From assembly GCA_963711065.1 (NCBI GenBank), contig CAVQCO010000006.1, positions 248,001 through 312,000 of the forward strand: a stretch of 64,000 nt of DNA, given 5' to 3'. The stretch comes from Bog-473 sp963711065 (GTDB lineage: Bacteria > Actinomycetota > Acidimicrobiia > Acidimicrobiales > RAAP-2). The notes beneath the pieces are model-generated. The model made no database searches, had not been told where the DNA came from, and saw nothing but the letters and a program-made list of their open reading frames with translations. Both the position numbers and the translations under genes were made by a program. Numbering within the stretch: position 1 is the stretch's first letter; every line of letters starts with the position of its first letter. Shown in pieces: positions 52,761-63,188 of the stretch.

Positions 52761-54704
52761 ATGCGTTCAATCGCGCGCTCTGTCGTGCTTGCTGCTGTCC
52801 TGGCGGTCGGAGGATCGCTGGCAATGCTCGGTGCCGGTCAAGCCGGCGCCAGCATCCCGACGCCACCGGCCCAGGTGGGAGCGACCAGTTTCACGCCATC
52901 GCTGCCGCCGTCGCCCTCGACGACGCAGGATTCACAGTTGTACGCGAGCTCCTGCGCGAACAGCTCGTTCTGTGTGTCCGTGGGCTCCGAGGACACCGGC
53001 GGACCTCTCATCGAACAGTGGAACGGGTCGAGTTGGGCGGTCGCCACCGTACCGAGCGCCCCCGCCAGTGAGCTCTTGGGCGTGAGCTGCGCCGGACCGA
53101 GTTTCTGCGTCGCAGTGGGAGACCTCAACGGGGCCGACGACCCGCTCGTGGACCAGTGGAACGGTTCGACCTGGACCCAGGGCACACCCGTCAATCCGAC
53201 CGGTTCGTCCCAGACGGACTTCCAGGGGATCACCTGCCTCAGTTCGACCTGGTGCATGGCGGTCGGGTTCAGCACCGACCTCTCGTCGAACCGCATACCG
53301 CTCACAGAGGTCTGGAACGGCACGACGTGGACCATCACATCCAATGCACCGCTGCCCACGGGAGCCACGGCCGCACAACTGAACGGCGTCTCGTGCGTCA
53401 GCGGATCGTGGTGCATGGTCGCCGGCAACCAGAAGGTCGGTGCCAACACCGTCTCGCTGGCCGAGGTCTGGAACGGCACGACCTGGAGCGTCCCCCCGAC
53501 CCCCAACCCGGCGCCAGGCACCTACAGCGACTTCGCCGGCGTGTCGTGCACCGGTTCGAGCTATTGCGCGGCCGTGGGTAGCTACACGGACGGCAGCACC
53601 AACCAGCGCAACCTGGTCGCCTCCTGGAACGGCGTGTCGTGGACACAGAACAGCGTGCCCGACGGCCCGGACACCGCGAATGACAACCTCTACGCGGTCT
53701 CTTGCTTCAGCGCCACCTCGTGCAGTGCGGTGGGCGACCGGGGGACGTTCTCCCCGTTCAGCGCGGCGGCCCTGTCCTGGAACGGCGTGAGCTGGACGGT
53801 CGCGACCACACCGGCCCCGTCGACGTCGACGAGCAACGTGCTCTTCGGGGTCACCTGCCAGACCAATTGGGCCTGCATCGCGGTCGGGTTCGGCGTCGTC
53901 GGCGGCTTCAGTCAGCCGCTCGCGATGACTGCGCCCATCGCACGCATCGGGTACCGCTTCGTCGCCACCGACGGGGGGATCTTCGCCTACGGGCCCGGTG
54001 CGCCCTTCATCGGATCGCTGGGGGGCACCCCCCTCAACGCGCCGATCGTGGGCATGGCCGTGATGCCGGCCGGCGACGGGTACTACCTGGTGGCGTCGGA
54101 CGGCGGCGTCTTCGCCTACGGCTCGGCCAAGTTCTACGGATCACGCGGCGGACAGCCGCTCAACAAGCCCATCGTCGGGATGGCCGTCACCGCCGACGGC
54201 GCCGGATACTGGCTGGTGGCCTCGGACGGTGGGATCTTCTCCTACGGGGACGCGCAGTTCTATGGCTCCGCTGGCTCGCTCCCGCTGAACAAGCCGGTCG
54301 TGGGCATGACCATCACCCCCGACGGAAAGGGCTATTGGTTCGTCGCCTCCGACGGGGGGATCTTCAGCTACGGCGACGCCGTCTTCGAGGGATCGACGGG
54401 CAGCCTCGTGCTCAACAAGCCCGTCGTGGGCATGGCCGCCACGACGTCGGGCGGCTACTACCTCGTCGCGACGGACGGTGGCGTGTTCGCCTTCCCGACC
54501 AAGGGGGGCCCGCCCTTCTTGGGCTCCACGGGGTCGATGACGCTCAACAAGCCGATCGTCGGGATGACCGCGGTCGCCGGCGGCTACTACCTGAGTGGCT
54601 CCGACGGCGGGGTGTTCACGTTCCCGACCAGCGGGGGGCCGACGTTCTACGGCTCGACCGGCTCCATCGTGCTCAACAAGCCCATCGTGGGGATCTCCGG
54701 CTAG
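52761..54704 (+). CDS. Exported protein: seven Cys-pair repeats plus six GYW repeats (copy 2)
   Basis: 647 residues, tandem paralogue of the gene before it. Signal peptide MRSIARSVVLAAVLAVGGSL. Residues to 396 have seven Cys-pair repeats, including GVSCAGPSFCVAVG and GVSCTGSSYCAAVG, with the last again lacking a closing strand that TSFTPSLPPSPS could supply. Residues 397-647 are six GYW-type repeats, two of them (the fifth and sixth) with an FPTxGGPPFLGS insertion also found in copy 1. AGGAGG precedes the start. No membrane anchor. Confidence 0.8.
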   Translation: MRSIARSVVLAAVLAVGGSLAMLGAGQAGASIPTPPAQVGATSFTPSLPPSPSTTQDSQLYASSCANSSFCVSVGSEDTGGPLIEQWNGSSWAVATVPSAPASELLGVSCAGPSFCVAVGDLNGADDPLVDQWNGSTWTQGTPVNPTGSSQTDFQGITCLSSTWCMAVGFSTDLSSNRIPLTEVWNGTTWTITSNAPLPTGATAAQLNGVSCVSGSWCMVAGNQKVGANTVSLAEVWNGTTWSVPPTPNPAPGTYSDFAGVSCTGSSYCAAVGSYTDGSTNQRNLVASWNGVSWTQNSVPDGPDTANDNLYAVSCFSATSCSAVGDRGTFSPFSAAALSWNGVSWTVATTPAPSTSTSNVLFGVTCQTNWACIAVGFGVVGGFSQPLAMTAPIARIGYRFVATDGGIFAYGPGAPFIGSLGGTPLNAPIVGMAVMPAGDGYYLVASDGGVFAYGSAKFYGSRGGQPLNKPIVGMAVTADGAGYWLVASDGGIFSYGDAQFYGSAGSLPLNKPVVGMTITPDGKGYWFVASDGGIFSYGDAVFEGSTGSLVLNKPVVGMAATTSGGYYLVATDGGVFAFPTKGGPPFLGSTGSMTLNKPIVGMTAVAGGYYLSGSDGGVFTFPTSGGPTFYGSTGSIVLNKPIVGISG

Positions 54705-54822
54705 CTGGTCGGCATCCCCGGAGAGAAGCCGGGCGGGACCAGGGCCGGCCGCCGGAACAGGTGACGAGGAGCCAGGGCGGCGGGCTGCCCCGACTCCTCG
54801 TCCCGCCGCTTGCCCGCAGAAA

Positions 54823-54836
54823 GAGAACGTGTTCTA
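54823..54836. promoter_or_regulatory. KstR-like operator upstream of acyl-CoA ligase
   Basis: GAGAACGTGTTCTA fits the KstR half-site pattern AACnnGTT with perfect AGAAC/GTTCT arms (54824-54835), 12 bases before the ligase ATG. Only the first base of TnnAACnnGTTnnA differs. Confidence 0.6.
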
Positions 54837-54847
54837 ACCTGAGCGCG

Positions 54848-56506
54848 ATGGAGTTCAACCTGGCCGACCTGTTCGAGGCCGCGGTCGACGCCTACCCGGA
54901 GCGGGAGTACCTCGTCGCCGACGGCAAGCGCCGGACCTACGCCGAGATGGAGGCGCGGGCCAACCAGCTGGCGCACCATCTGGCGGCGCAGGGGATCGGG
55001 CCCGGCGACCACGTCGGGATCTACGCCTACAACTCGGTCGAGTGGGTCGAGACCGCCTGGGCCGTCTTCAAGCTGCGCGCGATCTGGATCAACATCAACT
55101 ACCGCTACGTCAAGGACGAGCTCCGCTACCTCCTGACCAACGCCGACCTCAAGGCGCTGGTGCACCAGCGTGAGTTCTCGCCGCTCGTCACGGCCCTGCT
55201 GCCCGAGCTGCCCGAGCTGCGGCACGTGATCGTGATCGAGGACGGCAGCGACGTCGAGGCGACGCCGGGCGCCGTGGGCTACGAGGAGGCGCTGACGGGG
55301 CATTCGGAGGAGCGAGACTTCGGCCCGCGCACGGGCGACGACCTCTACATCCTCTACACCGGCGGCACGACCGGCATGCCCAAGGGCGTGGTGTGGCGGC
55401 ACGAGGACGTCTTCTACGCGCTGGGGGGCGGGACCGATCCCGTGACCAACGAGAGGATCCTGGACCCGGCCGCCATGGTGGCCAAGGGCGCCGGCGGGGG
55501 GATGGTGCACCTGCCCGTGGCGCCGCTCATGCACGGGGCCACCCAGTGGTGCGTGATGGGCCAGAGCTTCGTCGGCTCCAAGATCGTGCTCATGGCCAGG
55601 TTCGACCCCCACGACGTCTGGCGGCTCGTCGGCGAGGAGCGGGTGAACTCGGTGATGATCACGGGGGACGCGATGGGCAAGCCGCTCATCGAGATGCTGC
55701 CGGTCCGGCGGGACGACTTCGACCTCTCGTCGCTGCTGGCCGTCGTGTCGTCGGCCGCCCTCTTCAGCGCCCCGGTGAAGGACCAGTTCTTCGAGCACTT
55801 GCCGAACCTCGTGATCACCGACGCCATCGGCTCGTCCGAGGGCGGCAACAACGGCATGACCGTGGTGACCGCGGGCAACACGGCCATGAAGAGCGGCCCG
55901 ACGGTGCACCTGCTCGGCGAGACGGTCGTGTTCGACGAGGACCTCGAAACGGTCGCACCGGGGTCGGGGGTCATCGGCAAGATCGCCCGGTCGGGCGACA
56001 TCCCGCTCGGGTACTACAACGACGCGAAGAAGACGGCGGAGGTGTTCATCGAGGTGCGGGGCCGGCGGTACGTGATGCCGGGCGACTACGCCACGGTCGA
56101 GGCGGACGGGTCGATCACCTTGCTCGGCCGGGGGTCGATCGTCATCAATTCCGGCGGCGAGAAGATCTTCCCCGAAGAGGTCGAGTCGGCTGTCCGCTCC
56201 CATCCAGACGTGATGGACGCCATCGTCTGCGGCGCCCCCGACGAGCGGTGGGGCCAGACGGTCGCCGCCATCGTGCAGCCGCGGGTCGGGCACGCGGCGC
56301 CGAGCCTCGAGTCCCTGCAGCAGCACTGCCGCGAGTCGATCGCGGGCTACAAGCTGCCCCGCCGCCTCTACGTCGTCGACGCCGTCGAGCGCTCCCCATC
56401 CGGGAAACCCGATTACACCTGGGCCGCCGCCATCGTCAACGCCGACGCGGGTGGAGATGCGGGTTCGACGGCCTCGCCGGAGGCAGGGAACCGCGTGCAG
56501 TCCTGA
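54848..56506 (+). CDS. AMP-forming acyl-CoA ligase (FadD type)
   Basis: 552 residues. LYTGGTTGMPKGVVW, TDAIGSSEGGNNGM, GDYATVEADG and SGGEKIFPEEVE are the adenylation motifs; the catalytic Lys lies in SGKPDYTW. A paralogue of the ligase at 47815. The KstR-like palindrome right before it suggests control by a lipid or steroid sensor. It separates the two tandem pairs of repeat-protein genes. Confidence 0.92.
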   Translation: MEFNLADLFEAAVDAYPEREYLVADGKRRTYAEMEARANQLAHHLAAQGIGPGDHVGIYAYNSVEWVETAWAVFKLRAIWININYRYVKDELRYLLTNADLKALVHQREFSPLVTALLPELPELRHVIVIEDGSDVEATPGAVGYEEALTGHSEERDFGPRTGDDLYILYTGGTTGMPKGVVWRHEDVFYALGGGTDPVTNERILDPAAMVAKGAGGGMVHLPVAPLMHGATQWCVMGQSFVGSKIVLMARFDPHDVWRLVGEERVNSVMITGDAMGKPLIEMLPVRRDDFDLSSLLAVVSSAALFSAPVKDQFFEHLPNLVITDAIGSSEGGNNGMTVVTAGNTAMKSGPTVHLLGETVVFDEDLETVAPGSGVIGKIARSGDIPLGYYNDAKKTAEVFIEVRGRRYVMPGDYATVEADGSITLLGRGSIVINSGGEKIFPEEVESAVRSHPDVMDAIVCGAPDERWGQTVAAIVQPRVGHAAPSLESLQQHCRESIAGYKLPRRLYVVDAVERSPSGKPDYTWAAAIVNADAGGDAGSTASPEAGNRVQS

Positions 56507-56567
56507 GCCGCGTGGCCGGGTGGCGGCGCACTGCGCCGAGCGCGCGGCGCTATCGACAGCGAGCGTC

Positions 56568-58856
56568 GTGAGGCGCTACGTTTCGCCCATCAATCGGGGC
56601 ACGGTTCATTCGGTCAGGCGCTTCTTCGCGCACCGCCGGCGCGCGCGACCAACCGCCGCCGCGGCACTGGCCGGGATCGCCGTCGCCCTGTTCGCCGGTG
56701 GTCCGGCGGTCGCAAGCGCCGCCGGCGCGGTTGGCGCGGTTGGCGGCACGGCCCACATCGACGCCACGACGTCGTGGACCGTCTACCACGGCAATGCGCT
56801 CGGAACCGGTGTCGACCCCTCGGGCGTGACGTTCTCGCCGCCCAATCCCGCCTGGACGTCACCGGTGCTCGACGGCCAGGTCTACGGGGAGCCGCTCGAG
56901 GCCACCGGGCGCGTCTACGTGGCGACCGAGAACGACACCGTCTACGCGCTGGCCGCCGACACCGGGGCGGTCCTGTGGTCCACCCACCTCGGGACACCTG
57001 TGCCGTCGAACCCGGGCGAGGACCTCCCGTGCGGGGACATCCAGCCCACCGTCGGCATCACGGGAACCCCGGTCATCGACACCTCCCGGTCCGAGATCTT
57101 CGTCGTGGCCGACGAGCTGGTCGACGGCGTGCCGGCCCACGAGCTGGTGGGCCTGGACCTGTACACGGGGACCTCGGAGCTCGTCCAGGACGTCGACCCG
57201 CCGGACCCAACCGACAATCCCCCCGCCAACCTCCTCCAACGCACCGGGCTCAATCTCACCGCGGGTCATGTCGTGTTCGGCTTCGGTGGCAACTCCGGGG
57301 ACTGCAATCCCTACCACGGCTGGATCGTGTCGATGCCCGAAGGGGGTGGCACGCCTGGTTACTACGACACCACCGGTTCCGTCGCCAACGGGGACCAAGG
57401 GGCGGTCTGGATGGGGGGCGGTGCGCCCGAGATCGACGCGACGGGCGACATCTGGGCCTCGACGGGGAACGGGTCTGCGTCGGACCCCTACGACGGCAGT
57501 GACTCGGTGTTCGAGCTGTCCTCCGCGCTTGCGCTCAAGCAGCTGTTCGCCCCGAGCGACTGGTCCTACGACAATTACGAGGACCTGGACCTCGGGTCGT
57601 CGCCGCCGGCACTGCTCTCGAACGGGACGATCCTGCAGGAGGGCAAGTCGTTCACGGCGTTCCTGCTGAACCAGGCCGCGCTCGGTGGCATCGGGGGGCA
57701 GATCGGGACCCCCGTACCGGTGTGCCCCGCGAACGACGTCGACGGCGGCAACGCCGTGCTCGGGACCATCGTCTACTCGGCGTGCGGCGGCGGGGTGCAG
57801 GCGATTCAGACCAGCCCCTCCCCGTCCGTGCTCTGGCAGGCAGCCGGCGGTGCGCCGGGACCGCCGATCGTCGCCGGCGGCCTCGTGTGGTCGATCGACC
57901 AGGGCGGCCAGCTCTACGGGATCAGCCCCGCCGACGGCTCGACCGTGTGGCAGGTCTCAGTGGGCGGCGAGGCCAACCATTTCCCGACCCCGTCGGTCGG
58001 CGACGGCCTGCTCCTGGCCCCCTCGACCGACCAGGTGGTGGCCTTCTCCGGCTCGGCCGGCCTGCCCGGCCCCCCCTCGCCGCCGCCGCCGGGCCCGCCG
58101 GACTCGTCCTACTGGCTGGCCGCGGCGGACGGCGGCATCTTCAGCTTCGGCACCGCGGGCTTCTTCGGGTCGGCCGGCAGCATCGCGCTGAACCGGCCCG
58201 TCGTGGGGATCGCGCCGACTCCGTCGGAGAACGGCTACTGGCTGGTGTCCTCCGACGGCGGCATCTTCACCTACGGCGATGCCGGCTTCTACGGCTCGCA
58301 GGGAGGCAAAGCGCTGAACGCGCCGATCGTGGGCATGGCCGCCACGCCGGACGGCGGCGGCTACTGGCTGGTGGCCGCCGACGGAGGGATCTTCAGCTTC
58401 GGCGATGCCAGGTTCCAGGGCTCCATGGGGGGCAAGGCGCTGAACGCGCCGATCGTGGGCATGGCCGCCGCCTCGAGTGGGCTCGGCTATTGGCTGGTGG
58501 GCTCCGACGGAGGGATCTTCAGCTTCGGCTCGGCGGCGTTCCACGGGTCCATGGGTGGCAAGGCGCTGAACAAGCCCATCGTGGGGATGGCGTCGACCTC
58601 CGACGGGCTGGGTTACTGGCTGGTCGCGTCCGACGGAGGGATCTTCGACTTCGGCGACGCCGGCTTCTACGGGTCGGCGGGCGGCACCCGGCTCAACAAG
58701 CCGGCCGTCGGCATGACCGCGAGCGCCGACGACCACGGGTACTGGATCGTCGCGTCGGACGGCGGTGTCTTCAATTACGGGGACGCCAACTTCTACGGGT
58801 CCGAGGGTGGCACCGCGCTCAACAGGCCGGTGGTGGGGGTCGCCTCGGCGAGCTGA
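56568..58856 (+). CDS. Exported PQQ-like propeller protein with six GYW repeats (copy 1)
   Basis: 762 residues from GTG 56568. A signal peptide (AAAALAGIAVALFAGGPAVASA) precedes a PQQ-like beta-propeller: DATTSWTVYHGNALGTGVDP, GRVYVATENDTVYALAADTG, LVWSIDQGGQLYGISPADG and FPTPSVGDGLLLAPSTDQ are repeated strand motifs. No quinone-binding Cys pair or calcium site is evident. A Pro-rich linker (PPSPPPPGPP) leads to six GYW repeats at 514-762. Secreted. Confidence 0.8.
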   Translation: MRRYVSPINRGTVHSVRRFFAHRRRARPTAAAALAGIAVALFAGGPAVASAAGAVGAVGGTAHIDATTSWTVYHGNALGTGVDPSGVTFSPPNPAWTSPVLDGQVYGEPLEATGRVYVATENDTVYALAADTGAVLWSTHLGTPVPSNPGEDLPCGDIQPTVGITGTPVIDTSRSEIFVVADELVDGVPAHELVGLDLYTGTSELVQDVDPPDPTDNPPANLLQRTGLNLTAGHVVFGFGGNSGDCNPYHGWIVSMPEGGGTPGYYDTTGSVANGDQGAVWMGGGAPEIDATGDIWASTGNGSASDPYDGSDSVFELSSALALKQLFAPSDWSYDNYEDLDLGSSPPALLSNGTILQEGKSFTAFLLNQAALGGIGGQIGTPVPVCPANDVDGGNAVLGTIVYSACGGGVQAIQTSPSPSVLWQAAGGAPGPPIVAGGLVWSIDQGGQLYGISPADGSTVWQVSVGGEANHFPTPSVGDGLLLAPSTDQVVAFSGSAGLPGPPSPPPPGPPDSSYWLAAADGGIFSFGTAGFFGSAGSIALNRPVVGIAPTPSENGYWLVSSDGGIFTYGDAGFYGSQGGKALNAPIVGMAATPDGGGYWLVAADGGIFSFGDARFQGSMGGKALNAPIVGMAAASSGLGYWLVGSDGGIFSFGSAAFHGSMGGKALNKPIVGMASTSDGLGYWLVASDGGIFDFGDAGFYGSAGGTRLNKPAVGMTASADDHGYWIVASDGGVFNYGDANFYGSEGGTALNRPVVGVASAS

Positions 58857-59112
58857 GGGCCGTAGGGTCGGCGGCCGCACCGCGTGCGCAGCAGCACGGC
58901 GTTTCGCCTGGTGAGACCGGGTGCCCGTGGGCTCCTGGCTCCTCTCGCGCCCTCCGACCCACCCCCGGTGCGCAGCGCCTCGGTGGTGTCCGCTGGACCG
59001 CCGGCGCCGCCGCGGCGGACGTCGACAGACTTCGACAGGTCGGGCGGCGGCGCGTTACGGTTCGCCGATCACTTGCGGCACGGACACCTCACGCCCGAGC
59101 GGGCGACCGGCT

Positions 59113-61322
59113 GTGGCCGCTCGTCGTCGGCGCCGTACGTCGGCATTCGTGGCGTCCGTGGCGTCGTCCGTGACCGTTCTCGGCCTGATGCTGCTCGCCG
59201 GCGGGCCGGCGGAGCGCAGGCGGGGGCGCAGCCGGCGGGCGGCGGCGGCATCGCCCACGTCGACGCCACGTCCTCATGGACCGTCTACCACGGCAACGCG
59301 CTCGGCACCGGTGTCGACCCGTCGGGCGTCACCTTCTCGCCGCCCAACTTCGCCTGGAAGTCGACGGTGCTCGACGGGCAGGTCTACGGGGAACCGTTGG
59401 AGGCGACGGGGCGGGTCTTCGTGGCGACGGAGAACGACACGATCTACGCGCTCGCCGCCAACACGGGGGCGGTCCTGTGGTCCGCCCACATCGGGACCCC
59501 GGTGCCGTCGGGCGACCTGCCGTGCGGTGACATCGGCCCGACCGTCGGCATCACCGGCACCCCCGTCGTCGACGTGGCCCGCGGGGAGATCTTCGCGGTG
59601 GCCGACGTGCTGAGCGGGGGTGCACCCGCTCACGTCCTCGTGGGCCTGAACCTCTACACCGGCTCCGTCATGCTGGGACAGGTGGCGGTGGATCCCCCGG
59701 GGCAACCCACTGCTGCGATCCTGCAGCGGACCGGGCTGAACCTGAGCGACGGCCACGTGGTCTTCGGGTACGGCGGCAACGACGGCGACTGCTCGACCTA
59801 CAGCGGCTGGGTCGTCTCCGTGCCCGAGGGCGGTGGGACGCCCGGGTACTACCAGGCGGTGCCGATCGGCAACGACGGTGCGGTCTGGATGGGCGGCGCG
59901 GCGCCCGAGGTCGACGGGGCGGGCAACATCTGGGTGGCCACGGGGAACGGGTCGTCGTCGAATCCCTACGACTACAGCGACTCGGTGCTCGAACTGTCGC
60001 CGGGCTTGGCCCGCACGCAGTACTTCGCCCCCACGACCTGGTCGAGCGACAACGGGGGGGACCTGGACCTCGGATCGAGCTCGCCGGCGCTGCTCTCGAA
60101 CGGGACGGTCCTGCAGGTGGGCAAGTCGTCCACCGCCTACCTGCTGAGCCAGGCCAACCTCGGCGGGGTCTACGCGGCGCCGCAGATCTCGGCCTGCGGC
60201 AGCGACTCCGACGGCGGGGACGCCGTGACGGGGACCGTCGTGTACGTCCCCTGCGGCAGCGGGGTGCAGGCGATCCAGACCAGCCCGCTGCTCGGCGCGC
60301 TGTGGCAGACCTCCTCCGGGGCCCACGGCCCACCGATCACGGCCGGCGGCCTCGTGTGGTCGATCGGGGGGTCCTCGCTCTACGGGCTCAACCCGGCCAA
60401 CGGGACCAAGGTGCAGCAGGTCTCGGTGGGCGGCCAGGCGAACCACTTCCCCACGCCGTCGGTGGGTGACGGCCTTCTCCTCGCCCCGAGCACCGACCAG
60501 GTCGTCGCGTTCTCCGGCTCGGCCGGTCTCCCCGGCCCGCCGTCGCCTCCGCCTCCCGCCCCGCCCAACTCGTCGTACTGGCTGGTGGCCTCCGACGGCG
60601 GCATCTTCACGTTCGGCAACGCGGGCTTCTACGGCTCGGCCGGCAGCATCCCGCTCAACAGGCCGATCGTCGGGATGGCACCCACGTCGGCGAACAACGG
60701 GTACTGGCTCGTCGCCTCCGACGGCGGGATCTTCACCTACGGCGGCGCCGGCTTCTACGGGTCCCAGGGGGGCAAGCCGCTCAACGCGCCGATCGTCGGC
60801 ATGGCCGCCACACCGGACGGGGGCGGCTACTGGATGGTGGCCTCGGACGGCGGCATCTTCAGCTTCGGCGACGCGAAGTTCTACGGCTCCATGGGCGGCA
60901 AGCCGCTGAACAAGCCGATCGTGGGCATGGCCCGCGCCGCGAACGGGCTCGGCTACTGGCTGGTGGCCTCCGACGGCGGCATCTTCAGCTTCGGGAGCGC
61001 CGCCTTCCACGGCTCCATGGGCGGCAAGCCGCTGAACAAGCCGATCGTCGGCATGGCCTCCACGTCGGACGGGCTCGGCTACTGGATGGTCGCGTCCGAC
61101 GGCGGGATCTTCGACTTCGGTGACGCCGGCTTCTACGGCTCTGCCGGCGGCACCCCGCTCAACAAGGCGGCCGTCGGCATGGCGGCCACCCCCGACGGCC
61201 ACGGGTACTGGATCACCGCGTCCGACGGCGGCATCTTCAACTACGGGGACGCCAACTTCTACGGGTCCGAGGGCGGCGTCGCGCTCAACAGGCCGGTGGT
61301 GGGGGTGGCCTCGGCGAGTTGA
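59113..61322 (+). CDS. Exported PQQ-like propeller protein with six GYW repeats (copy 2, apparent frameshift near 59.21 kb)
   Basis: 736 residues once a base is restored at about 59208-59214. The signal peptide AARRRRRTSAFVASVASS...VLGLMLLAGG lies in one frame and the rest (GAQAGAQPAGGGGIAHVDAT onward) in another. From there it is a close paralogue of the gene at 56568: the same DGQVYGEPLEATGR, GDGLLLAPSTDQVVAFSGSA and linker, and six repeats (about 488-736). The start GTG 59113 is tentative. Probably a recent duplication. Confidence 0.75.
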
Positions 61323-61371
61323 GGCGAGCGCGGCGCCGGACGGACCACGGGCCGCACGCGAAGATGCTCCG

Positions 61372-61923
61372 GTGCGACCGGGCCCCGTCCTCCTCCTGAC
61401 CGGCTCGCCCGGGTGCGGCAAGACGACGGTGGCGCCACTGGTCGCCGACCGCCACGAGCCCTCGGCCTGCCTCGACCTCGACTGGTTCTTCGCCAAGCTG
61501 CGGCGGGGCGCGATCGAGCCGTGGCGGGAGGAGGCGCATGCGCAGAACCGGGTCGTGCTGCGCGCCGCGGCCGAGGCGGTGGCCGCGTTCGCCGAGGGCG
61601 GCTACTTCACCGTCGCCGAGGGCATCCTCTACCCGTTCATGCTCGACCTGTTCGCCGCGGCCTGCGCGCCGCACGGCATCGCCCTCGACTACGCCGTGCT
61701 GCGGGCCCCCGTCGCCGTCGTGCAGCAACGCGTGCAGGACCGCAGGTTCGAGCCTCCCCACGCCGGCGCGCTGGCCGACGCCGCCGTGGTCGACGACCTG
61801 TGGGCGCAGTTCGAGGGCCACGGCGTCGCAGAGCGCCACCGGGTCGACGCGGGAGCACGCAGCCCGGACGAGGTCGCCGCGGAGATCGACCGCCGGCTCG
61901 GGGCCGGCGAGTTCCGCCTGTAG
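61372..61923 (+). CDS. P-loop ATPase/kinase-like protein
   Basis: 183 residues. Walker A is GSPGCGKT at 11-18, followed by CLDLDWFFAKLRRG and EGGYFTVAEGILYPF. This resembles small shikimate- or gluconate-kinase-like phosphotransferases or AAA_33 ATPases. GTG 61372 follows the repeat protein by 49 bp. Substrate unknown. Confidence 0.75.
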   Translation: MRPGPVLLLTGSPGCGKTTVAPLVADRHEPSACLDLDWFFAKLRRGAIEPWREEAHAQNRVVLRAAAEAVAAFAEGGYFTVAEGILYPFMLDLFAAACAPHGIALDYAVLRAPVAVVQQRVQDRRFEPPHAGALADAAVVDDLWAQFEGHGVAERHRVDAGARSPDEVAAEIDRRLGAGEFRL

Positions 61924-61982
61924 GGGGCCGCCCGGACCGGGGCGGCCGGCCGCCCGGGAGGGCGGCGGGGCGGCAGGGCGGG

Positions 61983-63107
61983 CTACTGGGCGGCGAGCCG
62001 CTGCTTGGTCGTCAGGTGCTCGGGGTCCTTGTCGAAGTCCCTCAGCACGTGCTTGCCGAAGGTCTCGACGGCCTCCTGGCACGACTCGATCGACATGGAG
62101 GTCGACAGCATCCCGAACGCGAGCTGGTCGGCGCCGGTGGCGGCGAAGCTCTCGACGGCCTTGCCCACCTCGTCGGGAGTGCCGACCGCGGTCACGCCCG
62201 CCGCGATGGCGGCGTCGAGCGTCGCCGCGTCCATGGCGGGGATGATGGTGGGCCACTCGGGGATGCCCGGGGGCCGGGGGAACGTGTCGAGATAGCGGAA
62301 CACGAGGCTCAGGTGGTAGTTCGAGTCGGCCTCGAGGAAGGTCTTGCGCGCCTTGGCGCCGTCCTCCATGCAGATCATCTGCGTCGTGATCATCACGTTG
62401 TTGTTCACGAAGCCCCCGACGGGGTTGGTGCAGTCGGCGATCTTCTCCTTGTAGCGCGTCACCAACGGGGTGAGCTGGTCCGGCGTCGAGAAGCCGAAGC
62501 ACAGGACGCCCACGCCGAGCTCGGCGGCGAGGTCGAAGGTGGAGGGGCTGCCCGCCGCCATCCAGAGCGGGGGGTGCGGCTTCGAGTAGGGCTTGGGCAG
62601 CACGTTGCGCTTCGGCATGGAGAAGAACTTGCCCTCGTAGCTGTAGTCCTCGTCCTTCCACATGCGAACGATCTGCGGCAGGGTCTCGGCCACCATCTCG
62701 CGGGTGAGCTCGGACTCCTCGATCCCGAAGCCCTTCTGCTCGGTCGTGGACGAGCCGCGGCCGGTGCCGAACTCGAAGCGGCCCTCGGAGAGGTGGTCCA
62801 GCATGGCGACGCGCTCCGCGATGCGGGCCGGGTGGTTGACCGGCGGCGTGATGTTGAAGATGCCCGAGCCGATGTGGATGGTGCTCGTCTTGGCGGCCAC
62901 GAAGGCGAGGAACGACTCGGACGCCGACAGGTGCGAGTACTCGGTCAAGAAGTGGTGCTCCGACGCCCAGGTGTACTTGAAGCCGGCCTTGTCGGCCGCC
63001 ACGATGAACGCGACCTCGTCCATGAGGCGGTCGTGCTCGGCCGACGCACCGTGCTGCTCGACGTACCTGGGCAGCACGCACGCGGCGTTGAAGATGCCGA
63101 ATTCCAT
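61983..63107 (-). CDS. LLM-class flavin-dependent oxidoreductase
   Basis: 374 residues of the luciferase-like family: MEFGIFNAACVLPRYVEQHG, YTWASEHHFLTEYSHLSASE (with the conserved EHH), LDHLSEGRFEFGTGRGSS and PPLWMAAGSPSTFDLAAELG. It resembles alkanal/alkane monooxygenase-like proteins of lipid-degrading actinobacteria. Divergent from the partial ligase, sharing a 138-bp region with a KstR-like site. Confidence 0.88.
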   Translation of the reverse strand: MEFGIFNAACVLPRYVEQHGASAEHDRLMDEVAFIVAADKAGFKYTWASEHHFLTEYSHLSASESFLAFVAAKTSTIHIGSGIFNITPPVNHPARIAERVAMLDHLSEGRFEFGTGRGSSTTEQKGFGIEESELTREMVAETLPQIVRMWKDEDYSYEGKFFSMPKRNVLPKPYSKPHPPLWMAAGSPSTFDLAAELGVGVLCFGFSTPDQLTPLVTRYKEKIADCTNPVGGFVNNNVMITTQMICMEDGAKARKTFLEADSNYHLSLVFRYLDTFPRPPGIPEWPTIIPAMDAATLDAAIAAGVTAVGTPDEVGKAVESFAATGADQLAFGMLSTSMSIESCQEAVETFGKHVLRDFDKDPEHLTTKQRLAAQ

Positions 63108-63188
63108 GGGGATGCACGTCCTCGTCTACGGTCGCCGCGGTCCGTTTCCGCCGGCGCTCCAGCGACGGTACCACGGGACCGCCTAAAG

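Noticed and set aside
59274..61496. 740-residue minus-strand frame opposite the second PQQ-like gene
   Set aside because: It mirrors the repeat-coding strand and has no independent evidence; the same holds for similar frames opposite the other repeat genes.
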